In this document: positions 42,934 through 56,227 of the stretch, piece by piece
How positions within the stretch are numbered: the first letter of the stretch is position 1
Layout: each line of letters begins with the position of its first letter
Translations under genes and position numbers: made by a program
Source: Lytechinus pictus
Lineage: Eukaryota; Echinodermata; Echinoidea; Temnopleuroida; Toxopneustidae
DNA: 64,000 bases
Reading direction: 5' to 3'
Assembly (NCBI RefSeq): GCF_037042905.1
Contig: NC_087247.1
Span: forward strand, 74,942,420 to 75,006,419
Notes under the pieces: generated by a model
What the model was told of the DNA's origin: nothing
What the model saw: only the letters and a program-made list of their open reading frames with translations
Databases searched by the model: none

Positions 42934-45874
42934 TTAGGCCTAGAGCATTAGGCCAAAATAGGCTTAAGAAAGGAAATTTCTGGTAACAAGCTGATTTTTT
43001 CAGGATAGGTCCAGAAAAATGTCTAGAATAACATACTAAAAGTCCTCATAAATCTTCCGTGGGGGTTTTCCGTAATCCAAGATGGCGTCCAAAATGGCCG
43101 CCATTCACAGAAAATGGACATAACTCACTCATTATTCACACCAAACATCAAATTTTGGTGCATATTTCATGGTTTAAAGAGGTAAAAGATCTAGTGATAC
43201 AGGTAAGAGTGAAAATAAGCAGACTAGGGTACCTAAAAATCCAAGATGGCATCCAAAATGGCTGCCAAAGCCTAAAAGTCCACTAATAATCTACTACTTC
43301 CTTTAATGTCTTTAATTTTGTTTCTATTCAATGGTTTTAATGGTCAAGTAATAAATTGGGACAAGTTACAAGGACAGTCAGTGGTCAAGTATGTCCAAAA
43401 ATCCAAGATGGCTTCAAAAAATGGAGTCTAAAATGGCTGATTTTACTTACGAATGGGCATACATGTAGTTCATTCAATATCTGCCTGAGATATGTGATTT
43501 TGGTGTCTAAACCATGGTTTGAAAGGTCAACTAATACATTTGGACAAGTTAAAGGACATTCAGTGGTCAGGTATGTCAAAAAATCCAAGATGGCGTCCAA
43601 AAATGGAGTCTAAATTTACCACTGTTACTGAAAAATTGACATACTTCATTAAAAAATCCACCCGAGAGATATGATTTTGGTGTCTAAACCAGGGTTTGAA
43701 AGGTCAAACAACATATTTGGACATGTTAAACGGACATTCAGTGATACGCTATGTCCAAAAATCCAAGATCGTTTCCAAAATGCAGTCTAATTTGACCGCT
43801 GTTACTAAAAAATTGACATACTTCATTAAAAAAAATCCATGTGAGAGATATAATTGTGGTGTCTAAACAATGATCTAAAGGGTCGAATAATACATTAGCA
43901 CAAGTAAAAAAGACAGTCAGAGGTTCGGTATGTCTAAAAATCGAAGACGGCTTCTAGAAATGGAGTCTAAAATGGCCGCTGTTACATTCAAATTGACAAA
44001 ATTCATTTAATATCTGCATGGGAGATAAGATTTTGGTGTCTAAACCATGGTTTAAAGGGTCAAATAAAAACATTTGGACAAGTTAAACGGACAGTCAGTG
44101 GACTAGTATGTCCAAAAATACAAGATGGCTTTTAAAAAATGGAGTCTAAATTGACCATGGAACTTAAAAAATACATAAGCACAAGTAAAAAGGACAATCA
44201 GAGGTCCAGTATGTCCAAAAATCGAAGACTGCTTCTTAAAATGGAGTCTTAAATGGCTGATGTTACATACATATTGACATAGGTCATTTAATATCTGCAT
44301 GGGAGATAAGATTTTGGTGTCTAAACCATGGTTTGAAGGGTCAAATAAAAACATTTGGACATGTTAAACGGACAGTCAGTGGTCTAGTATGTCCAAAAAT
44401 CCAAGATGGCTTCCAAAAATGGAGTCTAAAAATGGATAATGCTTCTTACAAAATAACATATCCACCTGAGAGATAATATTTGGGTGTGTATACTGTAGTT
44501 TCAAGCGTCAAATAATACTTTGGGACAGCTTATGATGATATGCAATTGTCCATTTTCCTTCATAATCCAAGATGGCTTCCAGTATGGCGTTTAACTCTCA
44601 TCGCTTAAAAATAGTCATACTCAATATTCACCTGTGAGAAATAAATTTTGTTTCTGCACTATGGTTTGAAATGTCAAATATATATTAAGGACAAGTCGAT
44701 CGCAAGAATGTTCAGTTTTCCATTTGATGTGCAATTTGGTTCCCAAATTGAGCAAAAACATCTGCTGTTACGTACCCGGTACTCCTTAATCCTTAAGATT
44801 ACTTTTCCCAAATGTATTTAAGTGTAGTAGACACCACAATTATTCCTCACATGAGGATATTGTATAAATAATGATCATTTTTAAGTGATTGGAGTCATTT
44901 ACACGCCATTTTGTAAGACATTTCGCATTTTTAGGAAAAATGGACAACTGCATTATCATTGTTTACAATCCCAAAATATTATTTGACCCTTCAAACCATG
45001 GTTTAGACACCAAAATCATATATATCAGGCAGATATTAAATGTCCATTTGTAAGTCTCAGAAGTCATTTTATTATTATTATTATTTGTTTTGGCGTCACC
45101 TGTGCCTGGGAGGCAAAAAGCAAACTGAATCACTATGATCCACAAGTCTCTCCTCCAGATATAACTGATTTATACTCCATTTTTGGAAATTATCTTGGAT
45201 TTTTTAACATACTGGACCACTGGCTCATGGTCTAAACACCAAAAACATATTTCTTAGGTGTATATTAAACAAACTGTCAATTTTTAAATAACAGTAACCA
45301 ATCATTTGTACCCAATTCACCAAAATCATATATCTCAGGCAGATATCAAATGAACTATGTCCGTTCGTAAGTAAAAACAGTCATTTTAGACTCCATTTTT
45401 TGAAGCCATCTTGGATTTTTGGACATACTTGACCACTGACTGTCCTTTTAACTTGTCCCAATTTGTTACTTGACCATTAAAATCATTGAATAGAAACAAA
45501 ATTAAAGACATTAAAGGAAGTAATAGATGAATAGTGGATTTTTAGGCTTTGGCAGCCATTTTGGACGCCATCTTGGATTTTTAGGTTCCCTGGTCTGCTT
45601 ATTTTCACTTTAACCTATATCACTAGATCTTTTACCTCTTTAAACCATGAAATATGCACTGAAATTTGATGTCTAGTGTGAATAATGAGTGAGTTATACC
45701 CATTTTCTGTAAATGGCGGCCATTTTGGTCGCCATCTTGGATTACGGAAAACCCCCACGGAGGATTTATGAGGACTTTTAGTGTGTCATTCTGGACATAT
45801 TCCATGACCTATCCTGAAAAAATCAGCTTGTTACCAGAAATTTCCATTTTTAACCTAATGCTCTCGGCCTATAT
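42934..45874. mobile_element. 2.9-kb foldback element with CCAAGATGGC repeats
   Basis: The left end TAGGCCTAGAGCATTAGG recurs inverted at the right end (CCTAATGCTCTCGGCCTA). Arms are collinear inverted copies from both ends for several hundred bases. The interior consists of about 160-300-bp units with GGACAAGTTAAACGGACAGTC, GTATGTCCAAAAATCCAAGATGGC and AATGGAGTCTAAAATGGC. A 3-bp TAT may be the target duplication. A further partial copy occupies about 63610-64000. No coding frame. Confidence 0.75.
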
Positions 45875-45954
45875 AGAAAAGTGAGTGGAAAATTATATTT
45901 CCCGGTAAAAAGTGGTAAATACCAGAAAAAATTGCTTTTGCCTTGTTTTTCTGT

Positions 45955-46032
45955 AATCTGACAGATACTAGTATTGTGGATGATAATGGTGGGGTATTTT
46001 CCTGTATTCTGACAGATATATAGGATGATAAT
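45955..46032. repeat. 45-bp minisatellite remnant, split by a MITE
   Basis: About 1.5 units of the 45-bp minisatellite, continued at 47823-47842 after the insertion at 46033-47822. Confidence 0.75.
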
Positions 46033-47822
46033 TAAGCCTGAGTCATATCGATTATTTTGAAAACCGGTGTTCGACAGCTTTAATTCGATCGAACATCGAT
46101 GAATCGAATTTTGAAGGCGCGGCGGGGAAAATCGAGTCAATATTTTTTTTGCTCCGGCCGTCGCGTCGATGCACTATGCACGCATTGCATGCACTGACGG
46201 TATGCGCTGGCTGGGTGAGCGTTGCACAAGCAGATGACAGAGCAAAGTTCGTTTGTATTTTCCATGATCACAAAACACAAAAAAGCCGGGACCAATGCAG
46301 AATTCTTCCCAAAATATCATCAACAATGATATTTGCAGATGACAATATATAAGTTTAAAATGAAACAATATCAAAGACATGAATCACGCAGAGTCGATCC
46401 GAACGATTCTCGGTCAACTAGCATTCGCGGTCCAGACTCGCACACACCACCCCCGCCCGCAGCCCCGGCCATCGCCAGCAAAAAAGTGCAACCAGCGGGA
46501 GCACTGTAACTTGCCTGAGATTGTGTAGTTAGATCCAAAATGAGCTCCAAATTGACGGGAATAAATACGTAATTTTCTCTGGATGGTCATTTGAATTGGT
46601 ATTCAATGCTGATATAACGATTGTGAGGAAAGATTGTGGAATATGAGTAATGACGATGTTCGAGAATTAATCCTGATATGATAATCCATATTTTTTTAAT
46701 TTTAGACACGTCAAGACAAGAGCATGCAATCGAAATAAATATATCTCGGATCGAGCACTAAATTCATATGAATTATTATTGGATGTTAAGTAATTACGAT
46801 TTAATAAGATTTTATGGCCATATTAAAGATAATGACAATGTCAGCAAAGCATGTCATGTTCATATGGAAGTATTTATAGTATTAAATATACTGGCATTAT
46901 TTTTTATTTTAATTCCATCTCTGGCCTGGACGTCTCCGGAGCTAGCTAGCTAGCTCCGAGAAAAAAAAGCACAATGCGCATGCGCGTTCGTTGACGTAGG
47001 ACATATTTTCCATTAATGAAAATCAGAGCTCGAAGTTGGGCACAAATTAGCTTCAAATTGATGGAAAAAAAATATCACGCAATTTACTCTGTTTTGTCAT
47101 GTTACATGATGTAAAATGTTATTATATGGAGATATTACGATCTTGAAAAAGTTTCTGCATGTTGACAATTATGTTCGAGAATCAATCCTGACGTGATAAT
47201 TTTTTTTTTTTTGACAAGTGTTCTCGCTCAAGTCGATCGTCATGTGATGTCCGTCATTGAAAATTGAAACGAAATACAAACGTTTCACATCAAGCTCTAA
47301 ATTCATATTAATGATTATCATATGCAAATTATTGTCAAATATTACGATTAAATAATGTTCTATGGTCATGATATTAATATTGTTCATGATAGCAAGGTTT
47401 ATTTTACGTTGATTGCGTCAATTTTCCGGCCATTTTCTGTTTTGATTAAAGCACAGTACAGCGCATGCGCTGCACAATCGATGATTTCCATTCATGAATT
47501 CATCGTGCATAAATTATCTCGGCACGAGCAGACGAGTAAGACTCGAACTATGATCGAAATAAACTTCAAATTAATGGTGAATAGGCATCATAATTACACA
47601 ATCGGTTTCATTTTGGGGGGAATACAAATCAAGTAAGTAGTACTAGTAGTCAAGTTGGACATTTCTGTTTATTTTGATGATTGATTGTGTGAATCAAACG
47701 AATCTGCCGGCCGATGTATTTTTTTTCTTTTTTTTTTCGATGCACCGATTTTGCAAAATCTGCACCGGCGCTCGATGACATCGATCGAACACCGATTTTA
47801 AAATCGATTCGACTCAGGCTTA
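46033..47822. mobile_element. hAT-like element in a minisatellite unit
   Basis: Ends TAAGCCTGAGTC and GACTCAGGCTTA, extending to longer imperfect inverted repeats with ATCGAT words, and an 8-bp duplication ATGATAAT (46025-46032, 47823-47830) taken from the minisatellite unit. The inside carries two diverged copies of about 550 bp (for example GTTCGAGAATYAATCCTGA at about 46659 and 47172). No transposase frame. Confidence 0.85.
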
Positions 47823-47878
47823 ATGATAATGGTGGTGTATCTTGTTTTTCTTCATTATCTCTGCTCTGTTATGTTTTT

Positions 47879-47910
47879 AGCTCATCCGGCCTGAAAGGCC
47901 GGATGAGCTT
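47879..47910. repeat. 14-bp hairpin AGCTCATCCGGCC
   Basis: AGCTCATCCGGCC, a short loop, and the inverse complement. It opens a repeat segment (to 47995) that continues beyond the hAT-like insertion at 54659. Confidence 0.75.
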
Positions 47911-49291
47911 ATGCCGTGGCGTGGCATCCGTCGTCTGTCCACAATTTCAAAATGCTTCTTCTTCGTCATTTCAAGTCCGATTTCAATTCTGTTTGCTTTA
48001 TATCAGGGTTGGCACGTTTTTAACGGTGTGTTTTAAAACATGTTTTAAAACAACGTGTTTTAAAACACCGCATACATGTAGGCTTGTGTGTTGTAAATTT
48101 GCATGGATGTGATTTTAGATAAATTTTGTTTTTCATGCTTTTATTTTTGAAGTGGTGTACTATTTTCTTCTAACTAATTAAAACTCTTTCTCAACACCAC
48201 TCTTTTTCTCCTCTTTCTCTTTCCCCCTTTATTCTCCCCTTCTCCATTGCTTTGTCATGTTCCTTTCTTCCCAGTTCAATTGTGTACATCAATCCATATT
48301 AAGAATATTCTCATTTCAACAAAGATATTTAAGTGTTGTGCTCACTTTTTGGACAGGGAAAGAAACACTATTGAAAATAAGCTCAAATACATACATGTAG
48401 TAGTACTTGAATGAAATGGAAGTGTTGCACAAGCATAATATTTTACAAACCACCGCCATTCCACATAAGGGCCATTAGCACGCACTGTTAACTGCACGCT
48501 AACGACATTTCTGCGGGAAGGCGACATGCAGAGTGCACTAATGGCCTTTGTTTGGGAAGGCAACGTGCATTGTGCGCAAACGGCCTTTGTATGGGAAGGT
48601 GACGCGCAGTGCGCGCTTAACGGCCTTTGTGCGGAAGGTGATGATTAATAGATTGTAAAACTGACATCGTACTCCTGAGGTACACATGAAAGCAGGTGAA
48701 ACTTTGCGCTTTGTAAAGATGAAGAAAAGTACTTTAATCAGTATAAGATGATCAGCTAGCAAACCTTAACCCTAACAATCCCAGGGGACCTCAGTCCTCA
48801 ATGCATGGCCCCCTCAAAAATCTATATAACTAGATTTTAATTCGTCATGCGGACGAATTAGGTGGTCTGTCGTATAGATAGATAAACAGGAAAAAAATAT
48901 TTAAACAGATATTAGATTGAAAAATAGATAGACAAACAGATTTACATAATCAAACAGATACATACAAGAAAGATAATTATATTAGATGGATGGAGTGATG
49001 GATGGAGAGATAAATTATAGGTGGTTATATTAATAAAACATAGACATATATAGATAGATATAGAGAGACAGACATATAGATAGAGAGACAGACATATAGA
49101 TAGATAGAGAGACAGACTTATAGATAGAGAGATAGATTGATAGATATATAGATATATAGATAGATAGAGAGATGATTGGTGGTTATATTAATAAAACATA
49201 TATAAACATATAGATAGAAAGAGAGACAGACAGATAGATAGATAGATAGAAAGATAGACAGACATATATATAGATAGAGAGACAGACATAT

Positions 49292-49484
49292 CATGAAGCT
49301 ATTACGAGCTATCTCGTAATAGCTTCATGCTGCGTGGTCCTATCGCGTTATGTAAGCGGGCTCTAACTTTCGCCTGGCGGCTCGCCAATTGATGTTAGAT
49401 ATCGTTCCTTCGCCCGAAGGAAGCGATAACAAAGGATTAAGAGAGAAATTGGAAGATGGTTCTCCTTCTCGTGATAGCTTCATG
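49292..49484. mobile_element. 193-bp TIR insert in microsatellite, copy 1
   Basis: Starts CATGAAGCTATTACGAG and ends CTCGTGATAGCTTCATG. The left end also forms a perfect 17-bp hairpin with CTCGTAATAGCTTCATG. It is a non-GATA island inside the microsatellite and is duplicated with it at 51927-52119. Confidence 0.75.
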
Positions 49485-49577
49485 GATAGATAGACAGACA
49501 TATAGATAGACAAACATATAGATAGACAGAGAGACAGAAATATAGATAGATAGAGAGACAGACATATAGATAGATAT

Positions 49578-49614
<37 letters not shown>

Positions 49615-50164
49615 CATATACATGGATACAGAGACAGACAGACAGATTGATAGAGATCGAGACAGAGATAGATAGAGAGACAGACATATAGATGAATAGA
49701 GAGACAGACATATAGATAGATAGATAGATAGATAGACAGATAGATAGATAGATAGAGAGACAGACAGACAGATAGATAGATAGATATATAGATAGATAGA
49801 TAGATAGATAGAGACAGGCAGATGGATGGATAGATAGATAGACATATCTAAACAGATAGATACATATATATTAGACAGAGAGAGAGAGAGAGAGATAAAC
49901 AGACAGATAGATATACAATGTAGGTAGATAGACAGACAGACATATGGATAGATAGAGAGAGAGGGACGTATTCAAACAGAAAGATATATATTAGACAGAG
50001 AGATAGATATGTCATGTAGGTAGATAGACAGACAGATAAATAGATATGATATAAAAAAGTAATTATAATCTGTTTTATTTTGCAATATTTTAGCTATTAT
50101 TTGTTAGAATTCTTATAATTGATCGTGGGCAAGATAGCTAAAAAAAAAAAAAAAAAAAAAAAAA

Positions 50165-50255
50165 TCATGTTCACCCGCGGACTCGAACCCCTGCCTGCAT
50201 GATGGAATGAGAAGTAAGTCTGACGCCTAACCGATTGAGCTAGAATATTTCCCAT
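50165..50255 (-). pseudogene. tRNA-like segment within repeat copy 2
   Basis: Minus strand: TAGCTCAATCGG (A box) and GGTTCGAGTCC (B box), followed by a run of T at 50140-50163. Spacing between the boxes is longer than in a normal tRNA, so it is a tRNA-derived repeat part, not a gene. Confidence 0.55.
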
Positions 50256-51926
50256 AGACTTAACACGTAAGCAAAACACCAGAATCTCAAATCCAATCTT
50301 GCAAGTGAATTACGGGCATGATCCCGACATCTGATCGGAAAATGAAGGAAACGCAACCGAAAGCTTAGAATCTCAGCTACTACATACTAAAAGCTCAGGG
50401 ATAACTAGCAACAAAAATTGGAGATATGGCTTACGAAATAGAAGAATGTAGAATCTAGTTTTGAGAAAAAGTCATGTCCCATAGAGATTACACGCAAAAT
50501 GAGTAAAAATGACATGCCATTATTATTTGCAATTTTTGAGGATGATCTGTTTATCGAAATGAAAAATAAAGGCAATAACTCAGAAAGAGTAAGAACTAAG
50601 CTACAACATATCAAAAATTGGGTGAAAATAGACCGATATTCACGGAGTTAGAGCAAGATTTGCATAATTATAATGACGTCATAATAGGCAAAATGGATTT
50701 TTTGACTTCCGACGCCATTTTGATGACGTCATAATATAATTGAGGGTCAAATGAGACATGAAATTATATCTCTAGTTCATACTCTATCAAAATATGAAAA
50801 AAAAATTGGGGGTCCCCACGCGTTCTGAAGAGCTACAGCGGATTTTCTATAGGCATGTTTTTGCCCATATATGGCCTATAGTGAGAGCTCGCGCGCACAC
50901 GTGCTGCAAACTTTAACGGGTGTTAATTTCCTTATTAATGGTCGTAGAAGGTTGATCAAGGTATCAAATTGCTCAAAATTATATGATCAATGCAATGAAA
51001 TAAAAAAAACGGTGTTTCTGAGTTGCATTCAAGGCGTTACGCGCGGAAACGCGCGCGCATACGTTTGCGCGCGCAATTTTTTGAAATGCTTAAAATGACC
51101 TAAAACGTACTCTGTTTTGGTCAAAAAGTGATTTTTAGCATTTTAAAATTTTGACGCGCGCGTACGCGCGCGTCGTGACCTTCAGGTGACCTTTGATGAC
51201 ATGACCTGATGACCCTTGATCTGAAGTTTATGTCATGTGAATTTGATTTATTTTTGATAATTGATAATGGAGATATGATTGATAATGTGATTTTACAAAA
51301 TGGCGTCTAGATGACGTCATGATGACGTCATGACATTAAGATTCTTGCAGAATTGAGGTCTTATTGATGTTGATATGTGGTGATATTTTGATGATTATTG
51401 AATATGAACTTTCTGAGATTTGCTGTCCACAAGAAATGGAGGAAATAAAAATAATAAATAAAAACTAGATTTTAATTCGTCATGCGGACGAATTAGGTGG
51501 TCTGTCGTATAGATAGATAAACAGGAAAAAAATATTTAAACAGATATTAGATTGAAAAATAGATAGACAAACAGATTTACATAATCAAACAGATACATAC
51601 AAGAAAGATAATTATATTAGATGGATGGAGTGATGGATGGAGAGATAAATTATAGGTGGTTATATTAATAAAACATAGACATATATAGATAGATATAGAG
51701 AGACAGACATATAGATAGAGAGACAGACATATAGATAGATAGAGAGACAGACTCATAGATAGAGAGATAGATTGATAGATATATAGATATATAGATAGAT
51801 AGAGAGATGATTGGTGGTTATATTAATAAAACATATATAAACATATAGATAGAAAGAGAGACAGACAGATAGATAGATAGACAGATAGATAGACAGACAT
51901 ATATATAGATAGAGAGACAGACATAT

Positions 51927-52119
51927 CATGAAGCTATTACGAGCTATCTCGTAATAGCTTCATGCTGCGTGGTCCTATCGCGTTATGTAAGCGGGCTCTA
52001 ACTTTCGCCTGGCGGCTCGCCAATTGATGTTAGATATCGTTCCTTCGCCCGAAGGAAGCGATAACAAAGGATTAAGAGAGAAATTGGAAGATGGTTCTCC
52101 TTCTCGTGATAGCTTCATG
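51927..52119. mobile_element. 193-bp TIR insert in microsatellite, copy 2
   Basis: Same insert as 49292-49484, carried along by the 2.6-kb tandem duplication. Confidence 0.75.
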
Positions 52120-52212
52120 GATAGATAGACAGACATATAGATAGACAAACATATAGATAGACAGAGAGACAGACATATAGATAGATAGAGAGACAGACAT
52201 ATAGATAGATAT

Positions 52213-52257
<45 letters not shown>

Positions 52258-52803
52258 CATATAGATAGATACAGAGACAGACATATAGATTGATAGAGAT
52301 CGAGACAGAGATAGATAGAGAGACAGACATATAGATGAATAGAGAGACAGACATATAGATAGATAGATAGATAGATAGACAGATAGATAGATAGATAGAG
52401 AGACAGACAGACAGATAGATAGATAGATATATAGATAGATAGATAGATAGAGACAGGCAGATGGATGGATAGATAGATAGACATATCTAAACAGATAGAT
52501 ACATATATATTAGACAGAGAGAGAGAGAGAGAGATAAACAGACAGATAGATATACAATGTAGGTAGATAGACAGACAGACATATGGATAGATAGAGAGAG
52601 AGGGACGTATTCAAACAGAAAGATATATATTAGACAGAGAGATAGATATGTCATGTAGGTAGATAGACAGACAGATAAATAGATATGATATAAAAAAGTA
52701 ATTATAATCTGTTTTATTTTGCAATATTTTAGCTATTATTTGTTAGAATTCTTATAATTGATCGTGGGCAAGAAAGCTATAAAAAAAAAAAAAAAAAAAA
52801 AAA

Positions 52804-52894
52804 TCATGTTCACCCGCGGACTCGAACCCCTGCCTGCATGATGGAATGAGAAGTAAGTCTGACGCCTAACCGATTGAGCTAGAATATTTCCCAT
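52804..52894 (-). pseudogene. tRNA-like segment within repeat copy 3
   Basis: Same as 50165-50255, duplicated with the 2.6-kb unit. Confidence 0.55.
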
Positions 52895-55285
52895 AGACTT
52901 AACACGTAAGCAAAACACCAGAATGTCAAATCCAATCTTGCAAGTTAATTACGGGCATGATCCCGACATCTGATCGGAAAATGAAGGATACGCAACCGAA
53001 AGCTTAGAATCTCAGCTACAACATACTAAAAGCTCAGGGATAACTAGCAACAAAAATTGGAGATATGGCTTACGAAATAGAAGAATGTAGAATCTAGTTT
53101 TGAGAAAAAGTCATGTCCCATAGAGATTACACGCAAAATGAGTAAAAATGACATGCCATTATTATTTGCAATTTTTGAGGATGATCTAATTATCAAAATG
53201 AAAAATAAAGGCAATAACTCAGAAAGAGTAAGAACTAAGCTACAACATATCAAAAATTGGGTGAAAATAGACCGATATTCACGGAGTTAGAGCAAGATTT
53301 GCATAATTATAATGACGTCATAATAGGCAAAATGGATTTTTTGACTTCCGACGCCATTTTGATGACGTCATAATATAATTGAGGGTCAAATGAGACATGA
53401 AATTATATCTCTAGTTCATACTCTATCAAAATATGAAAAAAAAATTGGGGGTCCCCACGCGTTCTGAAGAGCTACAGCGGATTTTCTATAGGCATGTTTT
53501 TGCCCATATATGGCCTATAGTGAGAGCTCGCGCGCACACGTGCTGCAAACTTTAACGGGTGTTAATTTCCTTATTAATGGTCGTAGAAGGTTGATCAAGG
53601 TATCAAATTGCTCAAAATTATATGATCAATGCAATGAAATAAAAAAAACGGTGTTTCTGAGTTGCATTCAAGGCGTTACGCGCGGAAACGCGCGCGCATA
53701 CGTTTGCGCGCGCAATTTTTTGAAATGCTTAAAATGACCTAAAACGTACTCTGTTTTGGTCAAAAAGTGATTTTTAGCATTTTAAAATTTTGACGCGCGC
53801 GTACGCGCGCGTCGTGACCTTCAGGTGACCTTTGATGACATGACCTGATGACCCTTGATCTGAAGTTTATGTCATGTAAATTTGATTTATTTTTGATAAT
53901 TGATAATGGAGATATGATTGATAATGTGATTTTACAAAATGGCGTCTAGATGACGTCATGATGACGTCATGACATTAAGATTCTTGCAGAATTGAGGTCT
54001 TATTGATGTTGATATGTGGTGATATTTTGATGATTATTGAATATGAACTTTCAGAGATTTGCTGTCCACAAGAAATGGAGGAAATAAAAATAAGAAATAA
54101 AAAATAAAGAAAGAAAATTCGGACAAACATAAGAGGTGATCTGTCATAGACAGACCACCTAATAAATCTATACACATGACAGGGCCACACCATGTCATTC
54201 AAGACTATTTTGGGATGCATGCATGGGTATGCGGTATGATATTACACAAGTGCATGTCAGACCCTGTATTGCTCAAAAACCTGATTCATGTATAACGCCA
54301 AAATCTGTATCATTATTTGTACATGTACATGTAAGAGGAATAAATGTATAAAATGTCAACTTAAGTGGGTTTTTTTTTTGGCATTCAATTTCCATGATTT
54401 TGTAATTTTTTGCGGGAAATTGAACTTTTCTGTTGGAAATGAAGTAACAAAAATTGTAGTCTTCTCTTACTTACTCCAAAAAGTATATTCAAAACATGAA
54501 GAGCTTAAATCAAACTGTATAGTTTAATTGTTTTACGGAAAATTGCATCATTCATTGGAAAAAAACGTTTAAAAACGATTTAAAACGTTTTAAAACAATA
54601 AACGTTTTATTTGTTTTTTGTTTTTTTTAACTTTTTTTATTACAACACTGCTTTATATGATAGCACTAGGTTGGGTATTCAAAACTTCTACACAGAATTT
54701 TGAAACTCATGAAATATGCTAATTTATGTGCATTTTTCAAAATAAAAAAAACTTCTTTATTTGTTGACCGATTTTGATTTTTGTCTCACTGCATAGCAGA
54801 GTGAGACTAAAGGCGCCGCTTTTCCGACAGCGGCGGCATCAACACCAAATCTTAACCAAAGGTTAAGTTTTCGAAATGACAGCATAACTTAGAAAGTATA
54901 TGGACCTAGTTCATGAAACTTGGCCATAAGGTTAATCAAGTATTACTGAACATCTTGCCTGAGTTTCAGGTCACATGACTAAGGTCAAAGGTCATTTAGG
55001 GTCAATGAACTTAGACCATGTTGGGGAATCAACATCCAAATCTTAACCTAAGGTTAAGTTTTTGAAATGTCATCATAACTTAGAAAATATATGGACCTAG
55101 TTCATGAAACTTGGACATAAAGTTAATCAAGTATTACTGAACATCCTGCTTGAGTTTCACATCACATGACCAAAGTCAAAGGTCATTTAGGGTCAATGAA
55201 CTTTGGCCAAATTGGGGGTATCTGTTGAATTACCATCATAACTTTGAAAGTTTATGGATCTGATTCATGAAACCAAGACAAAATA

Positions 55286-56227
55286 CAGGGATGCCAGAGT
55301 TCCGGCTATAGCTGGAATTCCGGCTTTTTCATTTTTTTGACCTTAAGTTCCGGCTGGTCGAGTTTTCTCAGGCCGGACAGAACTGTCAACGGCCAGATCC
55401 GGCCGTTCAATGAGATGTCTTTGCTCCGTACGGCTGTTGTATGTACCTAAGCTATTGTGCAAGAAAAAATCCTGTGATATAATGGAATTAGACTCCTACG
55501 AGCCGGTCAGTTAAACGCTAGTTTTAATCAAGGTTTTTTTGTGCGCGTGTGTGTATATGGTCGCATTACGCTAGACTGCACTGTATGTATGTTATTGGTG
55601 TTGACTGATCGCCGTACATTATAACGTGTATGGATTGTGAACGTAACTTTGAATTTTGATAAAACGACTGTATTTGAGTCTAGTGTAATACCAATGCGAT
55701 AGTGGCATGGGTTGCATGGCCATGCATTCGCTGCGCGATGTGTATGCCTATACCGGCCGTAGTACACGGTGTTTTCGCGCTCCCGTTCAATTCACGTTGT
55801 TATACTGAGCTGATTCTCCGTTTTGATTGTGAATTTAATCATAATTTTTCAACAAGTATGGATGTTGAAAGAGGAACCAACATTAAGCAAATAGACAGTG
55901 GAATCAAGAACAAATTCCAGTGGAAGTGGTTGGAGAACAAAGACAATAGTGAAACGTTTCTCTCAGATTATTTTTCATGAATTAATTGTAAGTTGAGGCT
56001 CTGCAACATAAAAAATGCACAAAACTTGAGCTAAATTTTTGGGAAATTGATCCCTAAAATAGGCTCAGATTGCATCAGAGACCATTTAGAACCCTAGAGC
56101 TTCCAGAGCTTCTGGACCCCGGCCAAATGGGACTTCGCGCTTCGCGCTCGTCATGTGCGCTTCGCGCACATAATTTACCTTCCAAAAAAAGTTCAGGCCC
56201 TGGGACCATTTGCCACTGGCATCCCTG
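55286..56227. mobile_element. hAT-like element with CAGGGATGCCAG ends
   Basis: 12-bp inverted termini CAGGGATGCCAG/CTGGCATCCCTG, 942 bp, inserted in the tandem-unit element (the unit sequence resumes at 56233). The 8 bases on each side do not match, so the target duplication is lost or altered. A short + strand frame with transposase-like residues lies inside. Confidence 0.7.
55858..55980 (+). pseudogene. possible hAT transposase N-terminal remnant
   Basis: 40 codons from ATG 55858 (MDVERGTNIKQ...), containing IKNKFQWKWLE followed by a TGA. The K-F-x-W-x-WLE wording recalls the start of some hAT-related transposases, and the location inside a CAGGG-ended element agrees. The rest of the transposase is absent. 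Weak evidence. Confidence 0.35.

Larger units (their letters stand above)
48829..51463. mobile_element. hairpin-ended repeat family, copy 2 (tandem unit 1)
   Basis: 2635 bp from ACTAGATTTTAATTCGTC to the start of the identical next unit. Contents in order: left hairpin, GATA/GACA microsatellite (about 49030-50045) with a 193-bp TIR insert, tRNA-like segment, TGACGTCA sites at 50674, 50724, 51312 and 51323, and an alternating GCGCGC stretch (51032-51175). It lacks the terminal right hairpin; the next unit follows at once. Confidence 0.8.
51464..54163. mobile_element. hairpin-ended repeat family, copy 3 (tandem unit 2)
   Basis: Near-identical to 48829-51463 (offset 2635-2639 bp, few differences seen), then continues through the right terminal hairpin AGGTGATCTGTC/GACAGACCACCT ending at 54163. 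Open frames of SIYLSIYLS type in the microsatellite are artefacts. Confidence 0.8.
48004..54650. mobile_element. hAT-like element interrupted by a tandem pair of repeats
   Basis: CAGGGTTGGCACG at the left and ACAACACTG at the right, flanked by the 8-bp duplication CTTTATAT (47996-48003, 54651-54658). Its own sequence is 48004-48828 and 54164-54650 and matches the copy at 40241-42477. The middle is the later insertion 48829-54163. Confidence 0.85.

Noticed and set aside
49340..52484. Long open frames rich in SIYLSIYLS
   Set aside because: They arise from translating the GATA/GACA microsatellite and differ only by frame.
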